Origin: Tidjanibacter sp.
GTDB lineage: Bacteria > Bacteroidota > Bacteroidia > Bacteroidales > Rikenellaceae
Direction: 5' to 3'
Assembly: GCA_017379955.1 (NCBI GenBank)
Contig: JAFNVE010000125.1
Span: forward strand, 1-8,244
Length of the DNA stretch: 8,244 nucleotides
Below the pieces are notes generated by a model. The model was given only the letters and a program-made list of their open reading frames with translations, did not search any database and was not told where the DNA came from. The position numbers and the translations under genes were made by a program. Every line of letters begins with the position of its first letter. The first letter of the stretch is position 1. Shown here one piece after another: positions 1-5,923 of the stretch.

Positions 1-72
1 AAAGATATAGAGCTATTTAGAAATGAAACTCATTTCCTGGTGGCACCACAGCAAAGCGACTTACGAAAGTAG
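1..72 (+). CDS. possible 3' end of an upstream gene (partial)
   Basis: Reading from base 1, the first frame is open for 23 codons and ends with TAG at 70-72 (last residues APQQSDLRK). Nothing in this tail identifies a family. The terminator hairpin that follows overlaps its last codons, which is unusual but possible. Another frame closes at 18-20, which would leave a more usual gap before the terminator, so the true upstream gene could end there instead. Only the presence of a terminator oriented for plus-strand transcription is solid; the choice of frame is a guess. Confidence 0.2.
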   Translation, partial: KDIELFRNETHFLVAPQQSDLRK

Positions 73-84
73 GTCGCTTTTTTG
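53..84 (+). terminator. rho-independent terminator of the upstream unit
   Basis: The arms 53-64 and 69-80 form a 12-bp stem with one G-U pair, capped by a GAAA tetraloop (65-68). A run of six T follows (78-83). The A-run in the 5' arm means it could also work weakly on the minus strand. It separates the GNAT gene from whatever lies upstream. Confidence 0.85.
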
Positions 85-117
85 TTGTTGATGTAGTAAG
101 GTATTGCAACAAATCGT

Positions 118-125
118 TATATTTG
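118..125 (+). promoter_or_regulatory. putative -7 box for the GNAT gene
   Basis: TATATTTG matches the Bacteroidetes -7 consensus TAnnTTTG and lies 33 nt before the start codon, downstream of the terminator at 53-84. No convincing TTTG/TTG -33 box is found at the usual spacing (about 19-21 nt); the nearest TTG (88-90) is 27 nt away. The call rests on the -7 box alone. Confidence 0.4.
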
Positions 126-158
126 TCTTATTAAAAACGTTTATCACAGGAACGTACC

Positions 159-608
159 ATGAATATTTCCAGAGGTTGCGGAGAGGATATTGAGGCCATT
201 GTGGGGTTTCAGGTGGCGATGGCGCGCGAGTCGGAGGGTGCTGTGCTCGACCCTGAGGTGGTGCGGCGTGGGGTCACCGAGGCTATCAATGATGAGGCTA
301 AGGGGCTATATATGGTAGCGCGTGAGGGTGGCGTTCCGATTGGCAGTCTGATGCTCACGCGTGAGTGGAGCGATTGGAATGCGCGGTGGTATTGGTGGAT
401 ACAGAGTGTCTATGTAGTGCCTGAATATCGCGGGCGTGGGGTGTTTCGTGCGCTCTATGCCGCCGTGCAACAGATGGCCTCCGAGAGTGGGGTTTCGCAG
501 GTAAGGCTATATGTCGACAAGGAGAATACCACTGCTCAGCAAGCATACCAACGCGTGGGGATGGAGGAGTGTCACTATCTGATGTATGAGGCCTCAGTAG
601 ATAGATAA
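159..608 (+). CDS. GNAT-family N-acetyltransferase
   Basis: A 149-residue single-domain protein of typical GNAT length, predicted to be cytoplasmic and to transfer an acetyl group from acetyl-CoA to an unknown amine. The central strand VYVVPEY runs into R91-G92-R93-G94-V95-F96, the motif A pyrophosphate-binding loop (R/QxxGxG/A); the last position is F rather than G/A. The motif B region is LYVDKENTTAQQAY (residues 117-130) followed by VGM, the usual N-x-x-A-x-x-x-Y-x-x-x-G arrangement. The N-terminal half is rich in W (W70, W73, W77, W79, W80), which probably lines the acceptor pocket. An AGGAA stretch at 148-152 lies 6 nt before the ATG, a better ribosome site than most genes here. It appears monocistronic, with terminators on both sides. 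The substrate could be a small molecule or a protein N-terminus; the sequence does not say which. Confidence 0.88.
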   Translation: MNISRGCGEDIEAIVGFQVAMARESEGAVLDPEVVRRGVTEAINDEAKGLYMVAREGGVPIGSLMLTREWSDWNARWYWWIQSVYVVPEYRGRGVFRALYAAVQQMASESGVSQVRLYVDKENTTAQQAYQRVGMEECHYLMYEASVDR

Positions 609-633
609 TCCCCCACTACCCTACCCGGACAAC

Positions 634-672
634 AAAAAAATAGTTGCAATGAGCATTTGCAACTATATTTTT
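634..672 (+). terminator. rho-independent terminator after the GNAT gene
   Basis: ATAGTTGCAA (640-649) pairs perfectly with TTGCAACTAT (657-666) around a 7-nt loop. Flanking A (634-638) and T (668-672) runs extend the stem past one A-A mismatch. It is symmetrical and could work in both directions. Its 3' arm carries the TTTG proposed as the -33 box of the next promoter. Confidence 0.75.
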
Positions 673-683
673 ATATACCTTTG
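656..683 (+). promoter_or_regulatory. putative promoter of the GH9 gene
   Basis: TACCTTTG (676-683) is an exact TAnnTTTG -7 box. A TTTG at 656-659 is the only -33 candidate, but the 16-nt spacer is shorter than usual. The predicted transcript would have a leader of about 70 nt (to the ATG at 759) in which no further structure stands out. Confidence 0.5.
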
Positions 684-758
684 AGGTAAGTATTACCCAA
701 AAGCAGAACGCACAGCAGTCTAATACGCCAATAATTAACTACTAACAATTATAAAACA

Positions 759-3287
759 ATGAAACATCTTTTCAAACATTTGCTCGCTGCGCTGGCAGTC
801 CTCATAACAGTTGACGGTATGGCGCAGGAGTTCAAGCTCGGCTCGTCGGGCTATTTCAAAAACTACGGTGTGGATGTGATGGCCTTTGACGACATCTATC
901 CCGAGGGGCACCAGGGCGGTGTGAGTATCATCATGAACGGCAACCGAGTAGCCACCAACGGCGACATCCGTTTGGAGGCGACACCCGGCCAATGGCAGCC
1001 CATCCCCAAGCAACTCAGTCGCGAACTGGGCGAGAACACCATCACCGCAAAGATGATGTTCCCCGACTCATCGCGCCACCTCACGGGCTTCAACCCGATG
1101 ATCTACCCTGACCTCGTGCTCACCTATCAGGTGCGCGTAGAGGCCAAGGGCAAGCAGATTGAGGTGACCGTGGACCTTGACAGCCCCATCCCCGACTATC
1201 TTATCGGCAAGGCGGGTTTCAACATGGAGTTCTTCCCCGGCACACTCTTCGGCAAGCCCTGGATTATGGACGACCAGGCGGGCATATTCCCCCAGCAGCC
1301 CAACTCACCGCTGCTCACCACACAGCCCAACCATCTCCACCCCGGCGACTTCCACAATGGTCGTGCTCCGCTGGCGGATATGGAGAATCTGATTGGTGAG
1401 GGTTACAGCCCCATCGTGGCCGACGACATCATCGCTGAGCCATACGCCGTAGGTCGCAAGTTCACCTCGCGCCCCGACGACCCATACAGCAAGGTGACTA
1501 TCGAGTCGCTCACCGGCGACCTGAAACTCTATGACGGCCGTATGAACCACAACAACGGTTGGTTTGTGCTGCGCAGCGAGATTGCTCCTGGTGCGACCAA
1601 GGGTGCTGTTAAGTGGGTCATCACTCCCAATGTTGTGGAGGATTGGGTATACAAGCCTATCATCCAGACCTCGCAGGTGGGCTATCACCCCAACCAGACC
1701 AAGGAGGCAATCCTCGAGCTCGACATCCGCGACAGCCAGATACAGCAGGCTGAGTTGGTGCGCATCGATGCTGATGGCGAGAAGGTAGTTAAAACGGTAA
1801 CTCCTACCGAGTGGGGTACTTTCCTGCGCTACAACTATTTGAAGGTGGACTTCACCGAGGTTAAGGAGGCTGGTCTGTACCAAATTAAATATGCAGGCTC
1901 GACCTCGCCCATCTTCCGCATTGCTAAGGATATCTACGATCGTGGCGTATGGCAGCCTGTATTGGAGTACTTCCTCCCCGTGCAGATGTGCCACATGCGC
2001 GTAGCAGAGAAGTATCGCGTATGGCACGACGACTGCCATATGGACGATGCTCAGATGGCACCCGCATATAACCATATCGACGGCTACGACCAGAAGCCCG
2101 GCCTTTCGAAATATGAGGCTGGCGAGGTTGTTCCGGGTGTGAATATTGGTGGTTGGCACGATGCGGGCGACTTCGACCTCCGCATTGAGTCGCAGGCGGG
2201 CGAGACCTACATCCTCTCGTTGGCTTACGAGGCATTTAAGCCCGATTTGGATGTTACCTCAATTGACCAGATTAACCGTGTGACCGAGATTCACCAGGCT
2301 GATGGCAAGAACGATATGTTGCAACAGGTGGAAAATGGCGCGCTGAGCGTTGTTAGCTCCTACCTCGCACTTGGTCGCCTCTATCGTGGTATCATTACCA
2401 ACAACCTGCGTCAGTATGTGTTGCTGGGCGACGCTTCGGCAATGACCGATGGTGTGATTGGCAATGAGGACGACCGTTGGATCTTCACCGAGAACAACCC
2501 ATCGCGCGAGATGACAACTGCCGCCAATCTGGCTGCTGCGTCGCGCGTATTGAAGGGCTTCAACGACACACTGAGCGTACACTGCCTCAACATCGCACGC
2601 GAGATTTTCGACAACACGACTGTCAATCCCTTCCTCGTAACCACAAAGGTACAGGCGGCTGTTGAGTTGTATCTCGCAACCGACGAGGCTCAATACCTCA
2701 ACTATCTCTATGACAATCAGGAGAGTATCGTGAGGATGATTAGCAGTGTAGCTTGGTTTACCGCACGCGCTGAGCAGAAGATTGCCAAACTCGACGACAA
2801 ACGCGCTCAGGAGTTCTCGAAGGCCTTCCGCGAGGCTCTGCCCAGAGTGGAGAGCAACCTGCAACGACAGGTGGCATCGACACCCTACGGTGTACCCTAC
2901 CGTCCTCAGATTTGGGGTGCAGGATGGGATATCCAGAGTTTTGGTTACAACCACTACTTCCTCGCCTCGGCATATCCCGAGATATTCTCCAAAGAGCCTA
3001 TCTATAATGCTCTGAACTTCATCCTCGGTTGCCACCCCGGCTCTAATCAGGCATCGTTTGCCTCGGGCGTAGGCGCAGAGTCGGCAACCGTGGGCTATGG
3101 TCTGAACCGTGCCGATTGGTCATATATCCCCGGTGGCGTAATCTCCGGTACTGCCCTGATTCGCCCCGACCTCCCCGAGCTGCTCACCTTCCCCTTCCTC
3201 TGGCAGCAGGTTGAGTATGTGATGGGTGGTGGCTCGTCGCACTATATGTTCCTCGTTCTGGCCGCACAGCAGTTCCTTAGCGAGTAG
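759..3287 (+). CDS. secreted glycoside hydrolase family 9 (cellulase-type) enzyme
   Basis: An 842-residue exported enzyme expected to hydrolyse beta-linked glucan-type substrates. A signal peptide (residues 1-23, ending GMAQ) with no lipobox cysteine suggests signal peptidase I cleavage and a periplasmic or secreted product; it also supports this ATG. Residues 24 to about 295 form a long beta-rich region I cannot name. About 300-388 is the CelD_N Ig-like domain (opening IIQTSQVGYHP). About 393-840 is the GH9 (alpha/alpha)6 barrel. The signature WHDAGDFD gives D468 and D471; by family knowledge the second Asp of DAGD is the general base. The C-terminal block has LGCHPGSNQ (from L756), GYGLNRADWSYIPGG and WQQVEYVMGGG, where E819 is the likely general acid. 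The canonical HxR and D-x(n)-NE motifs of endocellulases are absent, which places it in a divergent GH9 clade, so substrate and exo/endo mode are open. No SusC/SusD genes are near; it has its own promoter and terminator. Confidence 0.92.
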   Translation: MKHLFKHLLAALAVLITVDGMAQEFKLGSSGYFKNYGVDVMAFDDIYPEGHQGGVSIIMNGNRVATNGDIRLEATPGQWQPIPKQLSRELGENTITAKMMFPDSSRHLTGFNPMIYPDLVLTYQVRVEAKGKQIEVTVDLDSPIPDYLIGKAGFNMEFFPGTLFGKPWIMDDQAGIFPQQPNSPLLTTQPNHLHPGDFHNGRAPLADMENLIGEGYSPIVADDIIAEPYAVGRKFTSRPDDPYSKVTIESLTGDLKLYDGRMNHNNGWFVLRSEIAPGATKGAVKWVITPNVVEDWVYKPIIQTSQVGYHPNQTKEAILELDIRDSQIQQAELVRIDADGEKVVKTVTPTEWGTFLRYNYLKVDFTEVKEAGLYQIKYAGSTSPIFRIAKDIYDRGVWQPVLEYFLPVQMCHMRVAEKYRVWHDDCHMDDAQMAPAYNHIDGYDQKPGLSKYEAGEVVPGVNIGGWHDAGDFDLRIESQAGETYILSLAYEAFKPDLDVTSIDQINRVTEIHQADGKNDMLQQVENGALSVVSSYLALGRLYRGIITNNLRQYVLLGDASAMTDGVIGNEDDRWIFTENNPSREMTTAANLAAASRVLKGFNDTLSVHCLNIAREIFDNTTVNPFLVTTKVQAAVELYLATDEAQYLNYLYDNQESIVRMISSVAWFTARAEQKIAKLDDKRAQEFSKAFREALPRVESNLQRQVASTPYGVPYRPQIWGAGWDIQSFGYNHYFLASAYPEIFSKEPIYNALNFILGCHPGSNQASFASGVGAESATVGYGLNRADWSYIPGGVISGTALIRPDLPELLTFPFLWQQVEYVMGGGSSHYMFLVLAAQQFLSE

Positions 3288-3302
3288 CAACACTTAAATC
3301 TA

Positions 3303-3340
3303 ACACAAAAGGCTCTGAATTTCAGAGCCTTTTGTGTTTT
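3303..3340 (+). terminator. strong rho-independent terminator after the GH9 gene
   Basis: Arms 3303-3319 and 3321-3337 are perfect reverse complements over 17 bp, with a core GGCTCTGAA/TTCAGAGCC and only one unpaired base at the centre, so the loop opens to a few A/T bases. It ends in GTGTTTT. The flanking A and T runs make it able to work in both directions. Confidence 0.9.
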
Positions 3341-3411
3341 ATCAACACCCACTTATTCAACAAAAAAATCCGCTGCCGAACCGAAATCAGTAACAATTAC
3401 TAAATTTCAAC

Positions 3412-3419
3412 TATCTTTA
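3412..3419 (+). promoter_or_regulatory. weak -7 box candidate for the peptide/lipoprotein unit
   Basis: TATCTTTA differs from TAnnTTTG at the last base and lies 45 nt before the ATG at 3464. No TTTG is found at the -33 position; instead a small inverted repeat (AGTAA 3389-3393, TTACT 3397-3401) sits there and could be an operator. Rest of 3341-3463: AT-rich, nothing else seen. Confidence 0.3.
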
Positions 3420-3463
3420 TGACGATTTTTGAAATGAATAATAACTAAAAATACATAAAGAAT

Positions 3464-3592
3464 ATGAAGAAACAACACTACACAACCCCAACGGTAGAGA
3501 TTGTTGAGGTTGTGATTGAACAGGGAATAGCCACTACGGGTGGTGATTTTGATGTGCCTAAGGGCAGTGATTTTAATGGTGGTTGGGTGTAA
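3464..3592 (+). CDS. 42-residue MKK-type small peptide
   Basis: ATG at 3464 opens a 42-codon frame ending TAA (3590-3592). The peptide starts MKKQHYTTPTVEIVEVVIEQ, continues GIATTGG (21-27), and ends in a short acidic, glycine-rich tail with two related steps, GGDFDVP and KGSDFNGG, then WV. The layout (MKK, aromatic, T/P, alternating V/I/E, then G-I/F-A-x-[ST]) matches short Bacteroidales peptides I remember, often annotated hypothetical and found near surface lipoprotein genes; no function is established to my knowledge. There is no signal peptide or membrane segment. The GG at 26-27 resembles a double-glycine leader end, but no peptidase-transporter gene is in the window. The stop is 21 nt before the lipoprotein ATG, so the two are probably co-transcribed. 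The coding bias and conserved pattern favour a real gene. Confidence 0.7.
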   Translation: MKKQHYTTPTVEIVEVVIEQGIATTGGDFDVPKGSDFNGGWV

Positions 3593-3613
3593 CAGGTTAA
3601 TCGGGATTAGGCT

Positions 3614-5392
3614 ATGAAAAAGATATTTGCGATGATTCTGATGGCTGCGGTAGCCGTAGGCTGTCAGCAGAACGGCCCGTTTGAGGACTCTATCACCCCA
3701 AGTCATTATAGTGATGCTCTGACACTCCAGGTGGGCGACCCTGGCTCGCGCGTCTTCGACAGCGAACTGAATTGGCTGTGGGAGGCCGACGACGAGATTG
3801 CAGGTTTCCAGAACGCGGGCAACTTCACTCGCAATACACTCTCCTGGCAGGGCGAGAACACCTTTATGTGCGAGAGGTTTGATTACAGCACCACCGAGCC
3901 AGCCGACTTCCACTTCTTCTACCCCGCTGCTGCCGAGCAGAACGACCAGAGCCTGGTGGCAGTGCAGGACGGTACTTGGCGTCCGTTGTTGGTGGGTACT
4001 GCTAAGAGCACCACCGTCAACGCCATTGGCAGTGTAACGATGGAGCACCTCAGCGCAGCCTTGGAGTTCACGCTCTATGCCGATGATAAGACCACCTTAT
4101 TCCCCATTGCCGAGGCGGTGCTCTCATCGGAGAGCGACTTTGTGGGTCGTTGGAGTGCCGACGAGCAGTTGGACTACACCTGCACGCTCAGTGGCAAGGA
4201 GATTGCCGTAGCGGTTCCCGAGGGTAGTGCGACCGTTGTCTTTAATATGCCTACCGGCTCGTTTGAGGCGGGTGTGCTCAAAGTCACCATTACTTCTACT
4301 TCGGGTGTGACCGTAACTCGCTCACTGCCCGCGCAGGAGTTTGTGGCAGGTCAGCGCAACCGCTACCAGATAGCTGCTACTAAGGCCTATTTGCCCAGCG
4401 GAGATGCATTTAACAGCGCAATCAAAGCAGCAATAGGTAGCAGTACAGCACTTAAATTTGTGGCTAACAGCTCCACCGATAGCACCCTGCCGCTAACCGC
4501 CGCATCGGGCGACCAGCCCATTTTCTTGGTAACCAATGGTGACACGCTCGAGATTCATACTCCCGCAGCAGAGTTCATTGCCAATCCTCAAAACGGTAAT
4601 ATGATGTTCCGAGCGCTCACCGGCATCACCACTATCGACTTTGGCAACTGCCTCAACACCGCCCAACTCACAGATTTGAATTCTTGGTTCAAGGATTCGG
4701 AACAACTGCAAAGTCTCGACCTGAGGAGTTTGAACACCTCTAATGTGAAGAATATGTCCTATATGTTTGATTATTGCGAAGCACTGGAGAGCATCACTTT
4801 TGGTGGAAATTTCGACACCTCGAAGGTAACTACAATGGAACATATGTTTTCCAATTGCGAAAAATTGCAAACTATTGATTTAAGTAGTTTCAATACAGAG
4901 AATGTCGGCAGTATGATGGGTATGTTCAACTATTGCAGAGCGTTGGAGCAACTTGATTTAAGCAGCTTCAATACAGAAAATGTCATCTATATGCATGGTA
5001 TGTTCGCCGTTTGCTCTGCTTTGAAGCAAGTTGATTTAAGCAATTTCAATACAGAAAATGTAACCGCAATGAACCATATGTTCCAAAAATGTAGTGAATT
5101 AACAAACCTTGACCTGCGTCATTTTAACACAGAGAAGGTTAACAAGATGACAAACATGTTCGACTGTTGCTACAAATTATCCGAACTTGATTTACGAAGT
5201 TTCTCGTTTAGTCTAAGTTCTAATGATGCAGCGCATATATTTTACGATCTCGGAAAAAATCTCGACTCAAACGCAAAAATCTATGTAACCGAGGAAGGAT
5301 ATAACTTCTTAAAACAAAACAAGGTTGCTGGTTCGCCAAACAGTAAAGGTTATTTTGCTAAATTTGAATATGTGATTGATTCGGCTGAATAA
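3614..5392 (+). CDS. lipoprotein: fimbrillin-like N-terminus fused to BspA/DUF285 leucine-rich repeats
   Basis: A 592-residue predicted surface or outer-membrane lipoprotein. The signal sequence MKKIFAMILMAAVAVG ends at lipobox cysteine C17 (AVGC), which fixes the start. About 35-260 looks like a fimbrillin/Mfa-like beta domain: R46, a WLWEADDEIAGF strand, a HFFYPA strand and a conserved-looking MEHLSAALEFTL segment. About 260-340 is a linker region. From about 340 there are BspA-type (DUF285) repeats with the pattern LDLSSFNTENVxxMxxMFxxC; six clear copies cover 367-523 and a degenerate cap follows (524 to about 551). The asparagines, M-x-x-MF core and one Cys per repeat are typical. Known BspA-like proteins bind host matrix or other bacteria, so adhesion is a reasonable inference, unproven here. 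The repeat half is much richer in A+T than the front half. It is followed by its own terminator. Confidence 0.85.
   Translation: MKKIFAMILMAAVAVGCQQNGPFEDSITPSHYSDALTLQVGDPGSRVFDSELNWLWEADDEIAGFQNAGNFTRNTLSWQGENTFMCERFDYSTTEPADFHFFYPAAAEQNDQSLVAVQDGTWRPLLVGTAKSTTVNAIGSVTMEHLSAALEFTLYADDKTTLFPIAEAVLSSESDFVGRWSADEQLDYTCTLSGKEIAVAVPEGSATVVFNMPTGSFEAGVLKVTITSTSGVTVTRSLPAQEFVAGQRNRYQIAATKAYLPSGDAFNSAIKAAIGSSTALKFVANSSTDSTLPLTAASGDQPIFLVTNGDTLEIHTPAAEFIANPQNGNMMFRALTGITTIDFGNCLNTAQLTDLNSWFKDSEQLQSLDLRSLNTSNVKNMSYMFDYCEALESITFGGNFDTSKVTTMEHMFSNCEKLQTIDLSSFNTENVGSMMGMFNYCRALEQLDLSSFNTENVIYMHGMFAVCSALKQVDLSNFNTENVTAMNHMFQKCSELTNLDLRHFNTEKVNKMTNMFDCCYKLSELDLRSFSFSLSSNDAAHIFYDLGKNLDSNAKIYVTEEGYNFLKQNKVAGSPNSKGYFAKFEYVIDSAE
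4712..5182 (+). repeat. six tandem LRR-encoding units of about 78 bp
   Basis: The LD/ID/VD codon pair recurs at GAT/GAC 4877, 4955, 5033, 5111 and 5189, exactly 78 bp (26 codons) apart. Two earlier units of 26 and 27 codons begin at 4712 and 4790. Units three to five share near-identical DNA (GATTTAAG-AG-TTCAATACAGA-AATGT), so recent duplication or slippage is likely; the outer units are more diverged. Confidence 0.85.
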
Positions 5393-5456
5393 CAGGCAAG
5401 AGATATGGCGAGAGGGGCACAGCGCGATAGCAATCCATAACCCTCTCCACTCACTG

Positions 5457-5503
5457 CACCGATGGCGACCCTCCACAACAGGTTGGTCGCCATTGGTGTT
5501 TAA
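5457..5503 (+). terminator. hairpin terminator after the LRR lipoprotein gene
   Basis: CACCGATGGCGACC (5457-5470) pairs with GGTCGCCATTGGTG (5485-5498), 14 bp with one G-U pair and a 14-nt loop. The T-run after it is short (TTT then AAAATTT), so termination may be less efficient than at the other sites. A second, looser stem (5410-5416 with 5441-5447) lies just upstream. Confidence 0.65.
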
Positions 5504-5518
5504 AATTTATCTGAAAAA

Positions 5519-5549
5519 TTTGCAAATTCAAATATATCGCCTATCTTTG
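5519..5549 (+). promoter_or_regulatory. canonical Bacteroidetes promoter of the PadR operon
   Basis: TTTG at 5519-5522 and TATCTTTG at 5542-5549 match the -33 TTTG and -7 TAnnTTTG boxes exactly, with a 19-nt spacer. Transcription should start a few bases after 5549, giving a leader of about 45 nt. This is the best-formed promoter in the window. Confidence 0.8.
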
Positions 5550-5556
5550 TATCGTC

Positions 5557-5572
5557 TGCCGATATAACGGCA
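5557..5572. promoter_or_regulatory. candidate operator at the PadR operon start site
   Basis: TGCCG-ATATAA-CGGCA is a perfect 5-bp inverted repeat with a 6-nt centre, starting 7 nt after the -7 box, where a bound dimer would block initiation. A second, wider inverted repeat (TATATCG 5533-5539, CGATATA 5560-5566) straddles the -7 box. PadR proteins are dimeric and often repress their own operon, so autoregulation is a fair inference. Neither repeat matches the ATGT-N8-ACAT site described for classic PadR. Confidence 0.4.
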
Positions 5573-5597
5573 AACAATATAACAGAAAAAGAACAAT

Positions 5598-5921
5598 ATG
5601 AAAAGTAGCACAACAGCCCTCACCGAGGCAATCTATTACATCCTTTTGGCCCTGCAAGAGCCTCTACACGGCTACGGCATAATGCAGAAGACCTCCGCAA
5701 TGAGTCGTGGCAGGCTGACACTCTCGGCAGGCACACTCTACGGTGCAATCTCCAACCTTCTCGAAAAGGGGTGGATAATCCCTTGTGGCGAGAGTTCCGA
5801 CTCGGACGGACGCAGAAAAATGTATCAGATAACCCCACTTGGGCAGGAGGTACTCACGGCAGAATATGAGCGACTGACAGAACTCGTGGAGAACGGAAAA
5901 GCAATCATTAACAGAGAATAG
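5598..5921 (+). CDS. PadR-family transcriptional regulator
   Basis: A 107-residue protein, the size of the short (PadR-s2 type) regulators: an N-terminal winged helix with a short C-terminal dimer helix. Visible family marks are the first helix LTEAIYYILLAL, the HGYGIMQ turn (24-30), the recognition helix region SAGTLYGAISNLLEKGWI (43-60), and the wing with the basic GRRKMYQITPLGQ segment (71-83). The remaining tail (about 85-105) is a predicted helix. Proteins of this family usually repress their own promoter and a neighbouring membrane or transporter gene, and release DNA on ligand binding or protein contact. Its stop codon is 2 nt before the DUF2812 gene, so they form one operon, the usual partner arrangement. 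A candidate operator lies at 5557-5572. The ligand is unknown. Confidence 0.93.
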   Translation: MKSSTTALTEAIYYILLALQEPLHGYGIMQKTSAMSRGRLTLSAGTLYGAISNLLEKGWIIPCGESSDSDGRRKMYQITPLGQEVLTAEYERLTELVENGKAIINRE

Positions 5922-5923
5922 AT

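Noticed and set aside
1305..2159. 284-codon minus-strand frame inside the GH9 gene
   Set aside because: It is antisense to conserved GH9 sequence, including the DAGD motif region, and its translation resembles no family. Long antisense frames are expected in G+C-rich coding DNA.
2259..3035. 258-codon minus-strand frame inside the GH9 gene
   Set aside because: Same reasoning: a shadow of the GH9 reading frame, no promoter or recognisable domain.
3464..3592. Reading the 42-aa peptide as a double-glycine bacteriocin
   Set aside because: There is a GG at residues 26-27, but the tail is only 15 residues, acidic, without cysteines, and no C39 peptidase transporter or immunity gene is visible. Kept as an unassigned peptide.
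3407..4048. 213-codon minus-strand frame over the peptide and the start of the lipoprotein
   Set aside because: It overlaps two better supported plus-strand genes (lipobox signal peptide, conserved peptide pattern), and its C-terminal part is translated A+T-rich intergenic DNA.
4712..5266. CRISPR-like array suggested by regular spacing
   Set aside because: The 78-bp periodicity is in frame and encodes DUF285 leucine-rich repeats; there are no short identical repeats with unique spacers.
5376..5567. 63-codon plus-strand frame after the lipoprotein
   Set aside because: It overlaps the lipoprotein stop, contains the terminator hairpin and the PadR promoter, and has no family features.
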